DNA of 8,451 nt from Desulfuromusa sp. (GCA_023145655.1 JAGLDI010000196.1:1-8451), one strand, 5' to 3'. Shown: positions 1-7,080, counted from the first letter of the stretch. Program-made: numbers and translations. The notes: generated by a model from the letters alone, not told the origin.

Positions 1-1
1 G

Positions 2-1273
2 GATCCCATTGGTGATGATGAGATTCTCACTTGGGGGAACCTCGATCTTGAGGGGATTAAAGGGACGATTGCCCCGCTTTCACTGCAGATTAAAGACGTT
101 ACCTTAAGCGATTATCTGGCGAATATCCAGATCTCTCCGGAGGGAGAGGTTAATCTGTCCAGCATAACAGCAGCTGAGGAAAAAGCTGATGGTTCAGAGT
201 CTGGCCCTCAACCGGTAATGGTTGAAAAAACTGTTACTGCCAAGGAGACTCCTCCAAGGGAACCCCCGTTAGATATTCAGATTTCTACGCTGACCCTTCA
301 ACGGGGAACCGTCTCTTTTGTTGATCGACATCTTACAAAAACTTTTTCTACGACAATGTATGATCTGGGGGGGGAGATCACCGGATTGTCCTCTGCTGAA
401 GAGATGCGGGCTAAGGTGAATTTGCACGGTCAACTGGAGAAACATTCCCCGTTAACCATTAATGGGGAAATCAACCCTTTAAGTCAGGATTTATTTGCTG
501 ATTTGACGATCAGCTTCAAGGAGATCGACCTGACTCCACTAAGTCCCTACTCGGGAACCTATCTTGGTTATGTTATCGATAGAGGGATACTCTATCTCGA
601 TTTGAATTACCACATTGAAAATCGGAAACTCAGTGCGACCAATCAAGTGATGATTGACCAGTTTACCTTGGGAGAGACGGTGAAGAGCGATCAGGCGACG
701 ACCCTACCGGTTGCACTTGCTATCCCTATATTGAAAGATGGTAATGGTGAAATCCATCTCAATATCCCTATTTCCGGTGATCTGAATGACCCCTCTTTCA
801 GTGTGGGTGGAACTATTGCTACCGTTCTTTCGAATGTGATCGTCAAGGTTGTAACTTCCCCACTTTCATTGATCTCTTCGCTGATTGGAGGGGATGAGGG
901 TTTCACTGGAATCACTTTTGCCAGTGGTTTCTCAACGATTAATCCTGCGCAGTTGACCAACCTTAAGAAGCTGGCGGGGATACTGGCAACACATCCGGCG
1001 TTGATGCTGGAAATCAGTGGTTTTGTCGATAAAGAGAAGGATCCAGAAATATATCGGCAAGAGCAACTACGGAAGAATCTGGCAGGAGAAAATGTTGTCG
1101 AGGAGGACCAACTTCAGAATTTGGCAAGAGCTAGAGCGATGGCAGTTCGTGATGCTCTAGTGGTTGAAAGCGAAGAGATTAAGTCACAGCTTTTCCTGAA
1201 GAAGGCAGACATTTATCAATTGCCTGAGGATGGTCCAGCAAGCCGGGTTGAATTTAATATCACAACCAAGTGA
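2..1273 (+). CDS. DUF748 (AsmA-like) envelope protein, C-terminal part; 5' end outside window
   Basis: The reading frame is open from position 2, so the gene starts upstream and the ATG at 218 is internal; 423 codons are visible. The segment around visible residues 90-130 (ISTLTLQRGTVSFVDRH, then a YDLGGEITGLSS stretch) is characteristic of DUF748, a family related to AsmA-type proteins. These are long, beta-rich and usually anchored in the inner membrane with the bulk in the periplasm. Repeated patterns such as LTINGEINPLS and LTISFKEIDLTPLSPY fit that repetitive architecture. The last 110 residues resemble the OmpA-like tail common in this family (LKKLAGILATHPALMLEISGF, then a Lys/Glu-rich charged helix). 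Full-length relatives are often around 1000 residues, so well over half may be missing. Family knowledge suggests a role in envelope integrity or lipid handling, but the exact substrate is unknown. It ends 19 nt before the M23 peptidase gene and probably shares its transcript. Family call firm, function uncertain. Confidence 0.85.
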   Translation, partial: DPIGDDEILTWGNLDLEGIKGTIAPLSLQIKDVTLSDYLANIQISPEGEVNLSSITAAEEKADGSESGPQPVMVEKTVTAKETPPREPPLDIQISTLTLQRGTVSFVDRHLTKTFSTTMYDLGGEITGLSSAEEMRAKVNLHGQLEKHSPLTINGEINPLSQDLFADLTISFKEIDLTPLSPYSGTYLGYVIDRGILYLDLNYHIENRKLSATNQVMIDQFTLGETVKSDQATTLPVALAIPILKDGNGEIHLNIPISGDLNDPSFSVGGTIATVLSNVIVKVVTSPLSLISSLIGGDEGFTGITFASGFSTINPAQLTNLKKLAGILATHPALMLEISGFVDKEKDPEIYRQEQLRKNLAGENVVEEDQLQNLARARAMAVRDALVVESEEIKSQLFLKKADIYQLPEDGPASRVEFNITTK

Positions 1274-1292
1274 GAGAGATCTTTAGCTCAAT

Positions 1293-2117
1293 ATGAAATA
1301 TTACCTGTTAACTTTTATCTTTGTCAGTCTATTCATCAGCACTTCAACTCCCGGTTTCGCCGAGCTCCATCTGGAGAATGTCCCGATACAGAGCGGCCTT
1401 CTGCATGGCCATATTGATCCGGGAGAGAAGGTTGTCTATGCCGGTCGGCAACTGAAAACGACCCCGGACGGAACCTTTATTATTGGCTTTGGCCGGGATG
1501 TTGAACTACAACAAACCCTGATCTGGATTGATACTGACGGAAACCACCATCCCTATAAACTGAGTCTCAAACAGCGCAAATATAATATTCAGAGAATTGA
1601 TGGTATCAGCAAAAGGATGATGAACCCAAGTCAAACGGACTTACAGCGGATCCATCAAGAAGCTCTGCAGGTTGCAAAAGCCAGGGAGCATAAGAGTGAC
1701 CGACTCAATTTTCAGGAAACCTTTATCTGGCCAGTCACCGGGCGAATCAGTGGAATTTATGGCAGTCAACGCATCTTGAATGGCGAGCCCCGCCGGCCCC
1801 ATTTTGGAATCGATATTGCTGCGGCAAAGGGGACTCCGGTTATCGCTCCTGCCGGGGGAGTTGTAACGTTGGCTCACCAGGGGATGTTTTACTCTGGAGG
1901 CACCCTGATTATTGATCACGGCTATGGTCTCTCTTCCAGCTTTCTCCATCTGAGTAAAATCCTGGTCAAAGTTGGGGATCAGGTGGTTCAGGGGGAGATT
2001 GTCGCTCTGGTTGGTGCCTCTGGCAGAGTCACCGGTCCACATCTTGACTGGCGAATCAACTGGTTTGATCAGCGTCTTGATCCTGCCCTGCTGGTTCCTG
2101 AAATGCCGAGTCATTAA
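1293..2117 (+). CDS. Secreted M23 family (LytM-type) zinc metallopeptidase
   Basis: A 274-residue exported peptidase predicted to cut peptide cross-links in peptidoglycan. Residues 1-23 form a signal peptide with a hydrophobic core and a likely cut after GFA (A23/E24), which supports this start even though the Shine-Dalgarno is weak. Residues 30-75 look like a small beta domain ([16 protein letters not shown], then FIIGFGRD) typical of one M23 subfamily. A charged helical linker follows (about 110-140). The catalytic domain spans about 145-270: H170 and D174 in HFGID are zinc ligands, H219 (FLHLS) is the conserved active-site histidine, and H250 is the first residue of the usual HxH motif. 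The second His of that motif, normally the third zinc ligand, is Asp here (GPHLDW, D252). I recall HLDW as recurring in this subfamily, so the enzyme may still be active or may act as a regulator. The gene sits between the DUF748 gene and uvrB (5-nt gap), so co-transcription is likely. Confidence 0.92.
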   Translation: MKYYLLTFIFVSLFISTSTPGFAELHLENVPIQSGLLHGHIDPGEKVVYAGRQLKTTPDGTFIIGFGRDVELQQTLIWIDTDGNHHPYKLSLKQRKYNIQRIDGISKRMMNPSQTDLQRIHQEALQVAKAREHKSDRLNFQETFIWPVTGRISGIYGSQRILNGEPRRPHFGIDIAAAKGTPVIAPAGGVVTLAHQGMFYSGGTLIIDHGYGLSSSFLHLSKILVKVGDQVVQGEIVALVGASGRVTGPHLDWRINWFDQRLDPALLVPEMPSH

Positions 2118-2122
2118 AGAAG

Positions 2123-4117
2123 ATGGCGGATTTCGAATTACAATCTGAATATCATCCCTGCGGCGATCAGCCACAAGCAATAAAAGAGTTAGTTGAGGGT
2201 CTTGAACGCGGCGACCGCCATCAGGTACTTCTCGGGGTGACCGGTTCAGGTAAAACTTTCACTATGGCCAATGTGGTCAATCAGCTGCAACGCCCAACGC
2301 TGGTTTTGGCCCATAATAAAACTCTGGCAGCACAGCTCTATGGAGAATTCAAGGAACTGTTTCCAAACAATGCCGTTGAATATTTTGTCAGCTACTATGA
2401 CTATTACCAGCCAGAAGCTTACGTCCCTTCGACCGATACGTTCATCGATAAAGACAGTTCCATCAATGAAGAGATTGACAAGTTACGGCATAGTGCCACC
2501 CGTTCATTGCTAACCCGCCGGGATGTTCTGATTGTCGCTTCGGTCAGTTGTATTTACGGACTTGGTTCCCCTGAGGCCTACTCCGGCATGCTGGTTAATT
2601 TACAGACCGGGATGGAGCTTGACCGGAATAAGTTTCTCCATAATCTGATTGAAATTCAGTATGAACGTAACGATATTGACTTCCATCGGGGCACGTTCCG
2701 GGTGCGTGGCGACAGTGTCGAAATTTTCCCCGCCTATGAAGAAAAACGGGCTCTGCGAATCGAGTTTTTTGGTGATGAGATCGAGGCTATCAGTGAAATT
2801 GATCCCCTTCGCGGGAAAGTGATTGATCGACTCGACCGCACCTCAATTTTTCCTGCCAGCCATTATGTTGCCACCAAACCAACATTGAAACGGGCGATCG
2901 GTGAAATTCAGGATGAACTTCAGCAGCGGATTCAGTATTTTCAGGAGCGCAACATGTTGCTGGAGGCACAGCGTATTGAACAGCGCACTCTATTTGACAT
3001 TGAGATCATTGAAGAGATGGGTTACTGCCAGGGAATTGAAAACTATTCCCGGTTTCTTGACGGGCGCAAGGTTGGTGAGCCCCCTGCAACTCTGCTCTCT
3101 TATCTGCCTGACAATGCCCTGATGTTTATTGATGAAAGCCATGTCAGTGTCAGCCAGGTCGGGGGGATGTATCGAGGTGACCGCTCCCGTAAAGAAACTC
3201 TGGTCAACTATGGCTTTCGCCTCCCCTCAGCCCTTGATAACCGCCCCTTGATGTTTGAAGAATTTCAACAACGCCAGCCACAGACTGTTTATGTTTCTGC
3301 CACTCCTGCCGATTATGAAATGGAAAAAGCACAAGGCGTGTTTGTCGAGCAGGTTATCCGCCCGACCGGGCTGGTTGATCCCCCGATTGAGATTCGTCCC
3401 GCCACCGAACAGGTCGATGATCTGATCGAGGAGATCCGTATCACCGTCAAAAATAATGCTCGGGTGCTGGTGACCACATTGACCAAGCGGATGGCCGAAG
3501 ATCTCACCAGTTATTTGCAGGAACTGAATATCCGGGTCAACTATCTTCACTCCGACATTGACACCCTTGAACGGGTGCAGATTATCCGTGCCCTGAGGGA
3601 AGGGGAGTTTGATGTCCTGATTGGGATCAACCTGCTACGTGAAGGGCTTGATATCCCGGAAGTTGCCCTGGTGACCATCCTTGATGCCGATAAAGAAGGT
3701 TTTTTGCGTTCGGCCCGATCGCTGATCCAGACCTGTGGTCGTACCGCACGTCATGTTGATGGACGGGTGATCATGTATGCCGATAAAATCACCAAGTCAA
3801 TGCAAGCCTGCCTCGATGAGACCGAGCGACGCCGGACCAAGCAACTGGCTCATAATAAGAAACATGGGATCACACCACAATCGATTAAGAAATCGCTGCG
3901 CTCAATTCTGGACGATCTTTCAGAGAAAGATTATGTCGAGATGGCACTGGTCGCTGAAGCTGCGGCGGAGTACACCAATCTGGGGGAACTGAAAAAGAAG
4001 ATTGGGGAACTCAAAAAGGGGATGCTTAAGGCTGCAGCCGATCTTGATTTTGAACAAGCGGCAGAAATGCGTGATCAGATGCTGATACTGGAGAAGCGGG
4101 AGTTGACGTTGCGCTAG
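2123..4117 (+). CDS. uvrB: UvrABC excision repair system protein B
   Basis: UvrB is the cytoplasmic DNA damage-verification subunit of nucleotide excision repair: UvrA loads it, it threads one strand behind its beta-hairpin, and it recruits UvrC. The 664-residue length is normal. Visible landmarks are the N-terminal GDQPQAI motif (14-20), Walker A GVTGSGKT (38-45), the beta-hairpin region [17 protein letters not shown] (91-107), Walker B DESH (337-340), the SATP motif (392-395), the helicase motifs [13 protein letters not shown] (501-513) and [11 protein letters not shown] (534-544), and the C-terminal UVR domain that contacts UvrC (about 624-660). The [11 protein letters not shown] stretch differs slightly from the common QTIGRAARN but keeps both arginines. 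The start follows the M23 stop by 5 nt, which suggests translational coupling; the AAAGAAG just upstream is closer to the ATG than an ideal ribosome binding site. No LexA-type operator was seen upstream, consistent with expression from an upstream promoter. Identification is certain. Confidence 0.99.
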   Translation: MADFELQSEYHPCGDQPQAIKELVEGLERGDRHQVLLGVTGSGKTFTMANVVNQLQRPTLVLAHNKTLAAQLYGEFKELFPNNAVEYFVSYYDYYQPEAYVPSTDTFIDKDSSINEEIDKLRHSATRSLLTRRDVLIVASVSCIYGLGSPEAYSGMLVNLQTGMELDRNKFLHNLIEIQYERNDIDFHRGTFRVRGDSVEIFPAYEEKRALRIEFFGDEIEAISEIDPLRGKVIDRLDRTSIFPASHYVATKPTLKRAIGEIQDELQQRIQYFQERNMLLEAQRIEQRTLFDIEIIEEMGYCQGIENYSRFLDGRKVGEPPATLLSYLPDNALMFIDESHVSVSQVGGMYRGDRSRKETLVNYGFRLPSALDNRPLMFEEFQQRQPQTVYVSATPADYEMEKAQGVFVEQVIRPTGLVDPPIEIRPATEQVDDLIEEIRITVKNNARVLVTTLTKRMAEDLTSYLQELNIRVNYLHSDIDTLERVQIIRALREGEFDVLIGINLLREGLDIPEVALVTILDADKEGFLRSARSLIQTCGRTARHVDGRVIMYADKITKSMQACLDETERRRTKQLAHNKKHGITPQSIKKSLRSILDDLSEKDYVEMALVAEAAAEYTNLGELKKKIGELKKGMLKAAADLDFEQAAEMRDQMLILEKRELTLR

Positions 4118-4134
4118 TTTAGAACAATGAGGTA

Positions 4135-4245
4135 GCCACCAAGACACCAAGCTCTCCAAGAAGGTCAAAGGTGAAAATCCGGTTTTTGTTTTTGAACCCA
4201 AAAAGACCCTTAAGATTTTTTTGGTGCTCTTGGCGTCTTGGTGGC
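4135..4245. repeat. Imperfect 25-bp inverted repeat with CCACCAAGAC-type arms
   Basis: The gap between uvrB and moeA contains two arms, 4135-4159 and 4221-4245, that are reverse complements at 21 of 25 positions; the outer 11 bp (GCCACCAAGAC / GTCTTGGTGGC) match perfectly. Each arm contains CCAAG as a sub-repeat. The 61-nt centre is A/T-rich with runs of T and A and can pair only weakly. There is no open reading frame of note. CCACCAAGACACCAAG-like sequences are, as far as I recall, found scattered in many bacterial genomes, so this is probably a copy of a dispersed non-coding repeat or a decayed mobile-element remnant. It might also slow or end transcription from uvrB, but there is no classical hairpin directly followed by a T-run. 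The inverted repeat is directly visible; its nature is inferred. Confidence 0.7.
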
Positions 4246-4293
4246 AGATAAGTTGAGTGAACTAGGTAACCAGATAGAATTAAAGGAATTGAT

Positions 4294-5511
4294 ATGCCAA
4301 TCTCATTTTATGAAGCCCGGCAGCAGATTCTTGATGCTGTCCCGGTCCTTGCGACAGAAAAAGCTTCTCTGTTAGATGCGTCCGGTCGAGTTATTGCCAC
4401 GGATATTGTTGCGGAATACTCCTTGCCGGCCTTCGATAATTCAGCGATGGACGGCTATGCGGTTCGAGTAGCGGATTGCAACATCGGGAGAGTCCTTCCT
4501 GTGATTGGGTATCTTCCGGCAGGGGAGACATCTTCTGCTCCAGTCAAGCCGGGAACGGTGACGAGAATCATGACCGGAGCACCGATTCCACCGGGGGCTG
4601 ATGCGGTGATTCCTCTTGAAAACTGCCAGGAGGGGCAAGATCAAATAACCATTCAGCAGACGGTGAAAAAAGGGGATCATATTCGCTGGTGTGGAGAGGA
4701 TATCCGTCCCGGTGATCAGGTTATCTCTCGTGGGACACCACTGCGTCCGGCAGAGATCAGTTTGCTTGCTTCATTTCGCCGTGCAACCGTTCCGGTTCAT
4801 CTTCGTACCAGAGTTGCTATTCTTGCAACTGGCGATGAGTTGCAGGAAGTTGATGAGCCCCACTTCAGTGGGGGAATTGTCAACAGTAATTCTCCGTCAT
4901 TGGCTGCTGCCGTTCGGGAAATTGGTGCTGTCCCGATCATTCTTGGTATCGCCCGCGATAATCTCCCCAGTTTGCGTGAAAAAATCAAACAGGGGCTTCA
5001 AGCCGATGTTCTTATCACTTCAGCCGGAGTTTCTTCCGGGGATCGTGATCTGGTTCGTGAGGTCCTGGAAGAATTTGGGATGGAGGAGCTTTTCTGGAAA
5101 ATAAAGATCAAACCCGGACACCCAACCGCTTTTGGGATGCACAATAATACGCCGGTTTTCTCCCTCCCCGGCAATCCAGTTTCAACGCTGCTCACTTTTG
5201 AAGAGTTTGTTCGCCCGGCACTGCTGAAAATGATGGGGCATCACAGTGTCCTCAGAACTCTGTACCGTGCCACCTTGAGTGAACCGCTCAAGAAAAAGCC
5301 GGGGCGGCTACAGATTTTACGCGTCGCCCTACAGATCAACCAGGATGGGGAACTGATAGTTAGTAGCGCGGGTGATCAGAATACCGGAATCCTACGTACT
5401 CTGGTGGATGCTCAAGGGATTGCCCTGCTGGCAGCGGAGCGTGATTTTTTTGCCGCCGGAGAAAAAATAGAGGTCCACCTTTTTGGAGCTTCAACTACAT
5501 TGGGATATTGA
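4294..5511 (+). CDS. moeA: Molybdopterin molybdenumtransferase MoeA
   Basis: MoeA inserts molybdate (or tungstate in some lineages) into adenylylated molybdopterin, the last common step of molybdenum cofactor synthesis in the cytoplasm. The 405-residue length is typical. Motifs in order: PAFDNSAMDGYA (45-56, containing the conserved functional Asp), MTGAPIPPGADAVIP (93-107), ATGDEL (178-183) and SNS (198-200) in the MogA-like domain, TSAGVSSGDRD (242-252), KIKPGHPTAFG (271-281) and LPGNPVS (291-297). The C-terminal beta domain spans about 325-398. Family members usually have GGVS-GD in the pterin-binding loop; here it is AGVSSGD, a mild variant. The start is supported by AAAGGA six bases upstream. 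It follows the inverted-repeat gap and lies 55 nt before selC. A separate promoter is likely but not clearly visible. Some bacteria have several MoeA paralogues specialised for Mo or W; which this is cannot be told from the sequence. Confidence 0.97.
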   Translation: MPISFYEARQQILDAVPVLATEKASLLDASGRVIATDIVAEYSLPAFDNSAMDGYAVRVADCNIGRVLPVIGYLPAGETSSAPVKPGTVTRIMTGAPIPPGADAVIPLENCQEGQDQITIQQTVKKGDHIRWCGEDIRPGDQVISRGTPLRPAEISLLASFRRATVPVHLRTRVAILATGDELQEVDEPHFSGGIVNSNSPSLAAAVREIGAVPIILGIARDNLPSLREKIKQGLQADVLITSAGVSSGDRDLVREVLEEFGMEELFWKIKIKPGHPTAFGMHNNTPVFSLPGNPVSTLLTFEEFVRPALLKMMGHHSVLRTLYRATLSEPLKKKPGRLQILRVALQINQDGELIVSSAGDQNTGILRTLVDAQGIALLAAERDFFAAGEKIEVHLFGASTTLGY

Positions 5512-5521
5512 GAATTTTTTA

Positions 5522-5550
5522 TTGAAGAAATATTGCAATAAAAGTAGAAT
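5522..5550 (+). promoter_or_regulatory. Probable sigma70-type promoter of selC
   Basis: TTGAAG (5522-5527) and TAGAAT (5545-5550) are separated by exactly 17 bp. They match the -35 and -10 consensus at 4 and 5 of 6 positions. The predicted start near 5557 lies about 10 nt before the tRNA 5' end, leaving a short leader for RNase P to remove. The segment after the -10 box is C-rich (CCCTCG), as in many stable-RNA promoters. A perfect 10-bp palindrome, TATTGCAATA (5531-5540), occupies the spacer and could be chance or an operator. Seen directly in the sequence; promoter function is inferred. Confidence 0.55.
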
Positions 5551-5566
5551 CCCTCGAAACCTATTC

Positions 5567-5662
5567 GGAGGTAGTTAGTTCGCTGGTGCGGCTCACGGTC
5601 TTCAACACCGATGCGGGGCGTATCCCGTCCCTGGTGAGTTCGATTCTCATCTACCTCCGCCA
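5567..5662 (+). tRNA. selC: tRNA-Sec (selenocysteine, anticodon UCA)
   Basis: A 96-nt gene for the UGA-decoding tRNA that carries serine, is converted to selenocysteine by SelA, and is delivered by SelB. The 8-bp acceptor stem (GGAGGTAG 5567-5574 with CTACCTCC 5651-5658) plus 5-bp T stem (5634-5638 with 5646-5650) gives the 8+5 arrangement of bacterial tRNA-Sec. The anticodon loop CTTCAAC (5600-5606) has TCA at 5602-5604. A long variable arm pairs GGGGCG (5615-5620) with CGTCCC (5626-5631), including the G-U pair also found in the E. coli arm. The T loop is TTCGATT, the discriminator is G5659, and CCA (5660-5662) is encoded. The 6-bp D stem pairs only if one T (5579 or 5580) bulges out, and the anticodon stem needs a bulged A5611, which makes it one base longer than the 95-nt E. 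coli tRNA. Its presence implies that the organism makes selenoproteins; selA, selB and selD are not in view. Confidence 0.97.
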
Positions 5663-5689
5663 AACTTTTATTCCACTCAGGGTAAAACA

Positions 5690-6061
5690 ATGCATCTTTC
5701 CAGTGAATTGATCGGTGAATGTATGATTGTCAGATGCCAGGGTGAGTCAGATTGCCAGTCCTGCATTGATACAATCTATCGACCTATTCTTAACCAACTG
5801 GAAGATACCCAATGTACCGGGCTGGTTATTGATAAGCGGGGGATTCAGTGTTCCCGGGAAAAAAAGAGTTTGAATCTGGTTGCAGAAACAATTCTTCTCT
5901 ATAAAAATCGCTCACCACTACGAAAAATGGCACTTGTTACCTCGATTGAATACAGCAAAGATGAGGAGCTGTTGCGTAATATCCTCTTCGAAAAAGGGCT
6001 GAATATCCGTCTTTTTACCGATCTGGAAGAGGCCACTCTCTGGGCTCAGTCCTACCCTTGA
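5690..6061 (+). CDS. Small cysteine-rich protein, possible STAS/SpoIIAA-like fold
   Basis: A 123-residue cytoplasmic protein with no signal peptide or membrane segment. I do not recognise a named family. The pattern of short strand (MIVRCQGES), helix (CIDTIYRPILNQLED), strand (TGLVIDKRGI), long helix (LNLVAETILLYK), strand (KMALVTSI), helix (DEELLRNILFEKG) and a closing LNIRLFTDLEEATLWAQS resembles STAS or SpoIIAA-like proteins, where the tail commonly reads as a strand plus a D-LEEA--W helix. The STAS phospho-acceptor serine is not obvious. Six cysteines lie in the first 54 residues (11, 16, 22, 25, 42, 54), including C22-Q-S-C25, and none lie after. A GGGT sequence 6 nt before the ATG may be the ribosome binding site. 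It begins 27 nt after the tRNA-Sec with no visible promoter or terminator between, so it is probably read through from selC. It converges on the NlpC gene, with 28 nt between stops. Real-gene confidence good, function open. Confidence 0.72.
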   Translation: MHLSSELIGECMIVRCQGESDCQSCIDTIYRPILNQLEDTQCTGLVIDKRGIQCSREKKSLNLVAETILLYKNRSPLRKMALVTSIEYSKDEELLRNILFEKGLNIRLFTDLEEATLWAQSYP

Positions 6062-6089
6062 TACCTTTTGCTTTCCATTCTCCCAAGCT

Positions 6090-6887
6090 CTACATATAGG
6101 TTCTGCCACCAACGTAGGTCTTTCTGAAGAAGGAGCTTGAAAGCTTTGCAACGCGCACAGTTTTGCCGGTCCGTGGCGCATGGATAAATTTCCCGTAGCC
6201 AATATACATCCCGACATGGGTCACCCGCTTTCCCCCTTTGGTTGCAAAGAAAACTAAATCTCCTTTTTTCAAATTCTTTTTTGCCACAAAATGGCCGGCT
6301 TTGAATTGTGCTCGTGAATTGCGCGGCAGGTTTAAGCCGTTCAGCCGGTAACTGACCATGGTTAAGCCACTGCAATCAAATCCATTTTTGCGATTTTCAC
6401 CGCCCCAGCGGTAGGGAACACCAATAAATCTTTGTACGGTTGAAACCAGTTCGGCACGTAAATCCCCCTGTCCACTCCGTTGAATTCTGGCGGCAGCATA
6501 GTTTTCCGGAACAACAATAAAAAAGCGTCTGATAATTCCCTGATTCTGCAGCTGCTCGGCTTCACTCCGGGCTTTTTGATAACTTGTATGGTTGCCGAAA
6601 CGGACTTTGTAGAGTCCCGATTTATGCCGGAAATAATAGGCATCGACGCCACGGCGGGTTAATGACTGCTCTAGTTGTACCGCATTATTCAGCTGGTTAA
6701 AGGCTCCAATCTGGACAGAAAACCCCATTTTTTCCAGAGGACCGGTTGATTGAATCGCCCCATTGAGAATTTCAGCGACAAGATCGGTATTCGCAGCTGT
6801 TGGAGCTGTCGACTGAGGAGGAGGGGTACAGGAAACGGGGATCAGGAGAAGGATGATGAAAAATAACCGGGAGAGGTATTGGCGCAT
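6090..6887 (-). CDS. Lipoprotein with SPOR domain and NlpC/P60 peptidase domain
   Basis: A 265-residue peptidoglycan endopeptidase predicted to be a lipoprotein. Residues 1-19 are a signal sequence ending in the lipobox IPVSC, so C20 should be lipidated; Thr at +2 favours the outer membrane over inner-membrane retention. A proline-rich linker follows. Residues 55-125 form a SPOR domain (GFSVQIGAF, YKVRFGNHTSYQKA), a module that binds glycan strands stripped of stem peptides at division sites. The NlpC/P60 domain covers about 143-265 and shows all three catalytic positions: C172 in FDCSGL, H224 in THVGMYIG and H236 in FIHAPRTG. Their spacing (52 and 12) is close to that in E. coli MepS. SPOR targeting plus a hydrolase suggests work on septal peptidoglycan during daughter-cell separation; this is inference. 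The start codon is fixed by the signal sequence, although the upstream Shine-Dalgarno is weak. The gene reads away from the palindromic repeat and converges on the small cysteine-rich gene. Confidence 0.93.
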   Translation of the reverse strand: MRQYLSRLFFIILLLIPVSCTPPPQSTAPTAANTDLVAEILNGAIQSTGPLEKMGFSVQIGAFNQLNNAVQLEQSLTRRGVDAYYFRHKSGLYKVRFGNHTSYQKARSEAEQLQNQGIIRRFFIVVPENYAAARIQRSGQGDLRAELVSTVQRFIGVPYRWGGENRKNGFDCSGLTMVSYRLNGLNLPRNSRAQFKAGHFVAKKNLKKGDLVFFATKGGKRVTHVGMYIGYGKFIHAPRTGKTVRVAKLSSSFFRKTYVGGRTYM

Positions 6888-6916
6888 TGAAAACCACGAC
6901 TATCTGGAAAGAGTTT

Positions 6917-7080
6917 TATACAGGCCGTTGAAAAAACTATCTGCGTTACGATTGCTGTGTTGAAAATTGCTTCAAAATGCCCATTTAGTGTGTCTAAACT
7001 ATCCGTGTGTAAGCTGCGATTTTTCGGCAATTTTCGCCTTGCACTCGCAGATTCGAAAATGTTTTTCAACACTCTGGATA
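6917..7080. repeat. 164-bp nested palindromic repeat with GTTGAAAAA termini (MITE-like)
   Basis: The gap between the two minus-strand genes holds a three-tier inverted repeat. The outer arms 6917-6936 and 7061-7080 share TATnCAGnnnGTTGAAAAA (16 of 20). A second pair is ATCTGCG (6939-6945) with CGCAGAT (7046-7052), perfect over 7 bp. A third is GAAAATTGC (6962-6970) with GCAATTTTC (7027-7035), perfect over 9 bp. All three pairs share roughly the same centre, so the whole can fold into one long interrupted hairpin. No convincing protein is encoded. Elements with GTTGAAAAA ends recur, to my recollection, in Desulfuromonadales genomes, where they give spurious short ORFs. This could be a miniature transposable element or a hairpin repeat, and it may end transcription of the upstream transporter gene. 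A TATAAA on the minus strand (6915-6920) lies at its edge and could act as a weak -10 box for the lipoprotein gene. No clear target-site duplication was found. Confidence 0.72.

Noticed and set aside
1..6. Window begins exactly with GGATCC
   Set aside because: This is a BamHI site, but others occur inside the window (near 1039 and 1649), and it carries no biological meaning by itself.
1641..2180. Minus-strand 179-codon reading frame opposite the M23 gene and the start of uvrB
   Set aside because: It is antisense to two well-supported genes, shows no recognisable domain and crosses a gene boundary; a shadow frame.
4253..4280. TTGAGT - 16 bp - TAGAAT promoter candidate before moeA
   Set aside because: The boxes are fair, but the start would fall near 4287, cutting off the AAAGGA ribosome binding site just upstream of the moeA ATG. 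It could be chance; not annotated as a promoter.
5511..5521. T-run after the moeA stop as an intrinsic terminator
   Set aside because: The T6 tract has no stable G/C hairpin before it, so a rho-independent terminator is not supported.
5567..5662. selC as an integration site for a genomic island
   Set aside because: tRNA genes, including selC, are common integration targets, but no integrase and no repeated copy of the tRNA 3' end is visible downstream in this window.
6059..6061. UGA stop of the small protein behind selC as a possible selenocysteine codon
   Set aside because: The following frame gives a short peptide without a recognisable redox motif, and I see no convincing SECIS hairpin directly after the UGA. 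It runs into the convergent lipoprotein gene. Treated as a normal stop.
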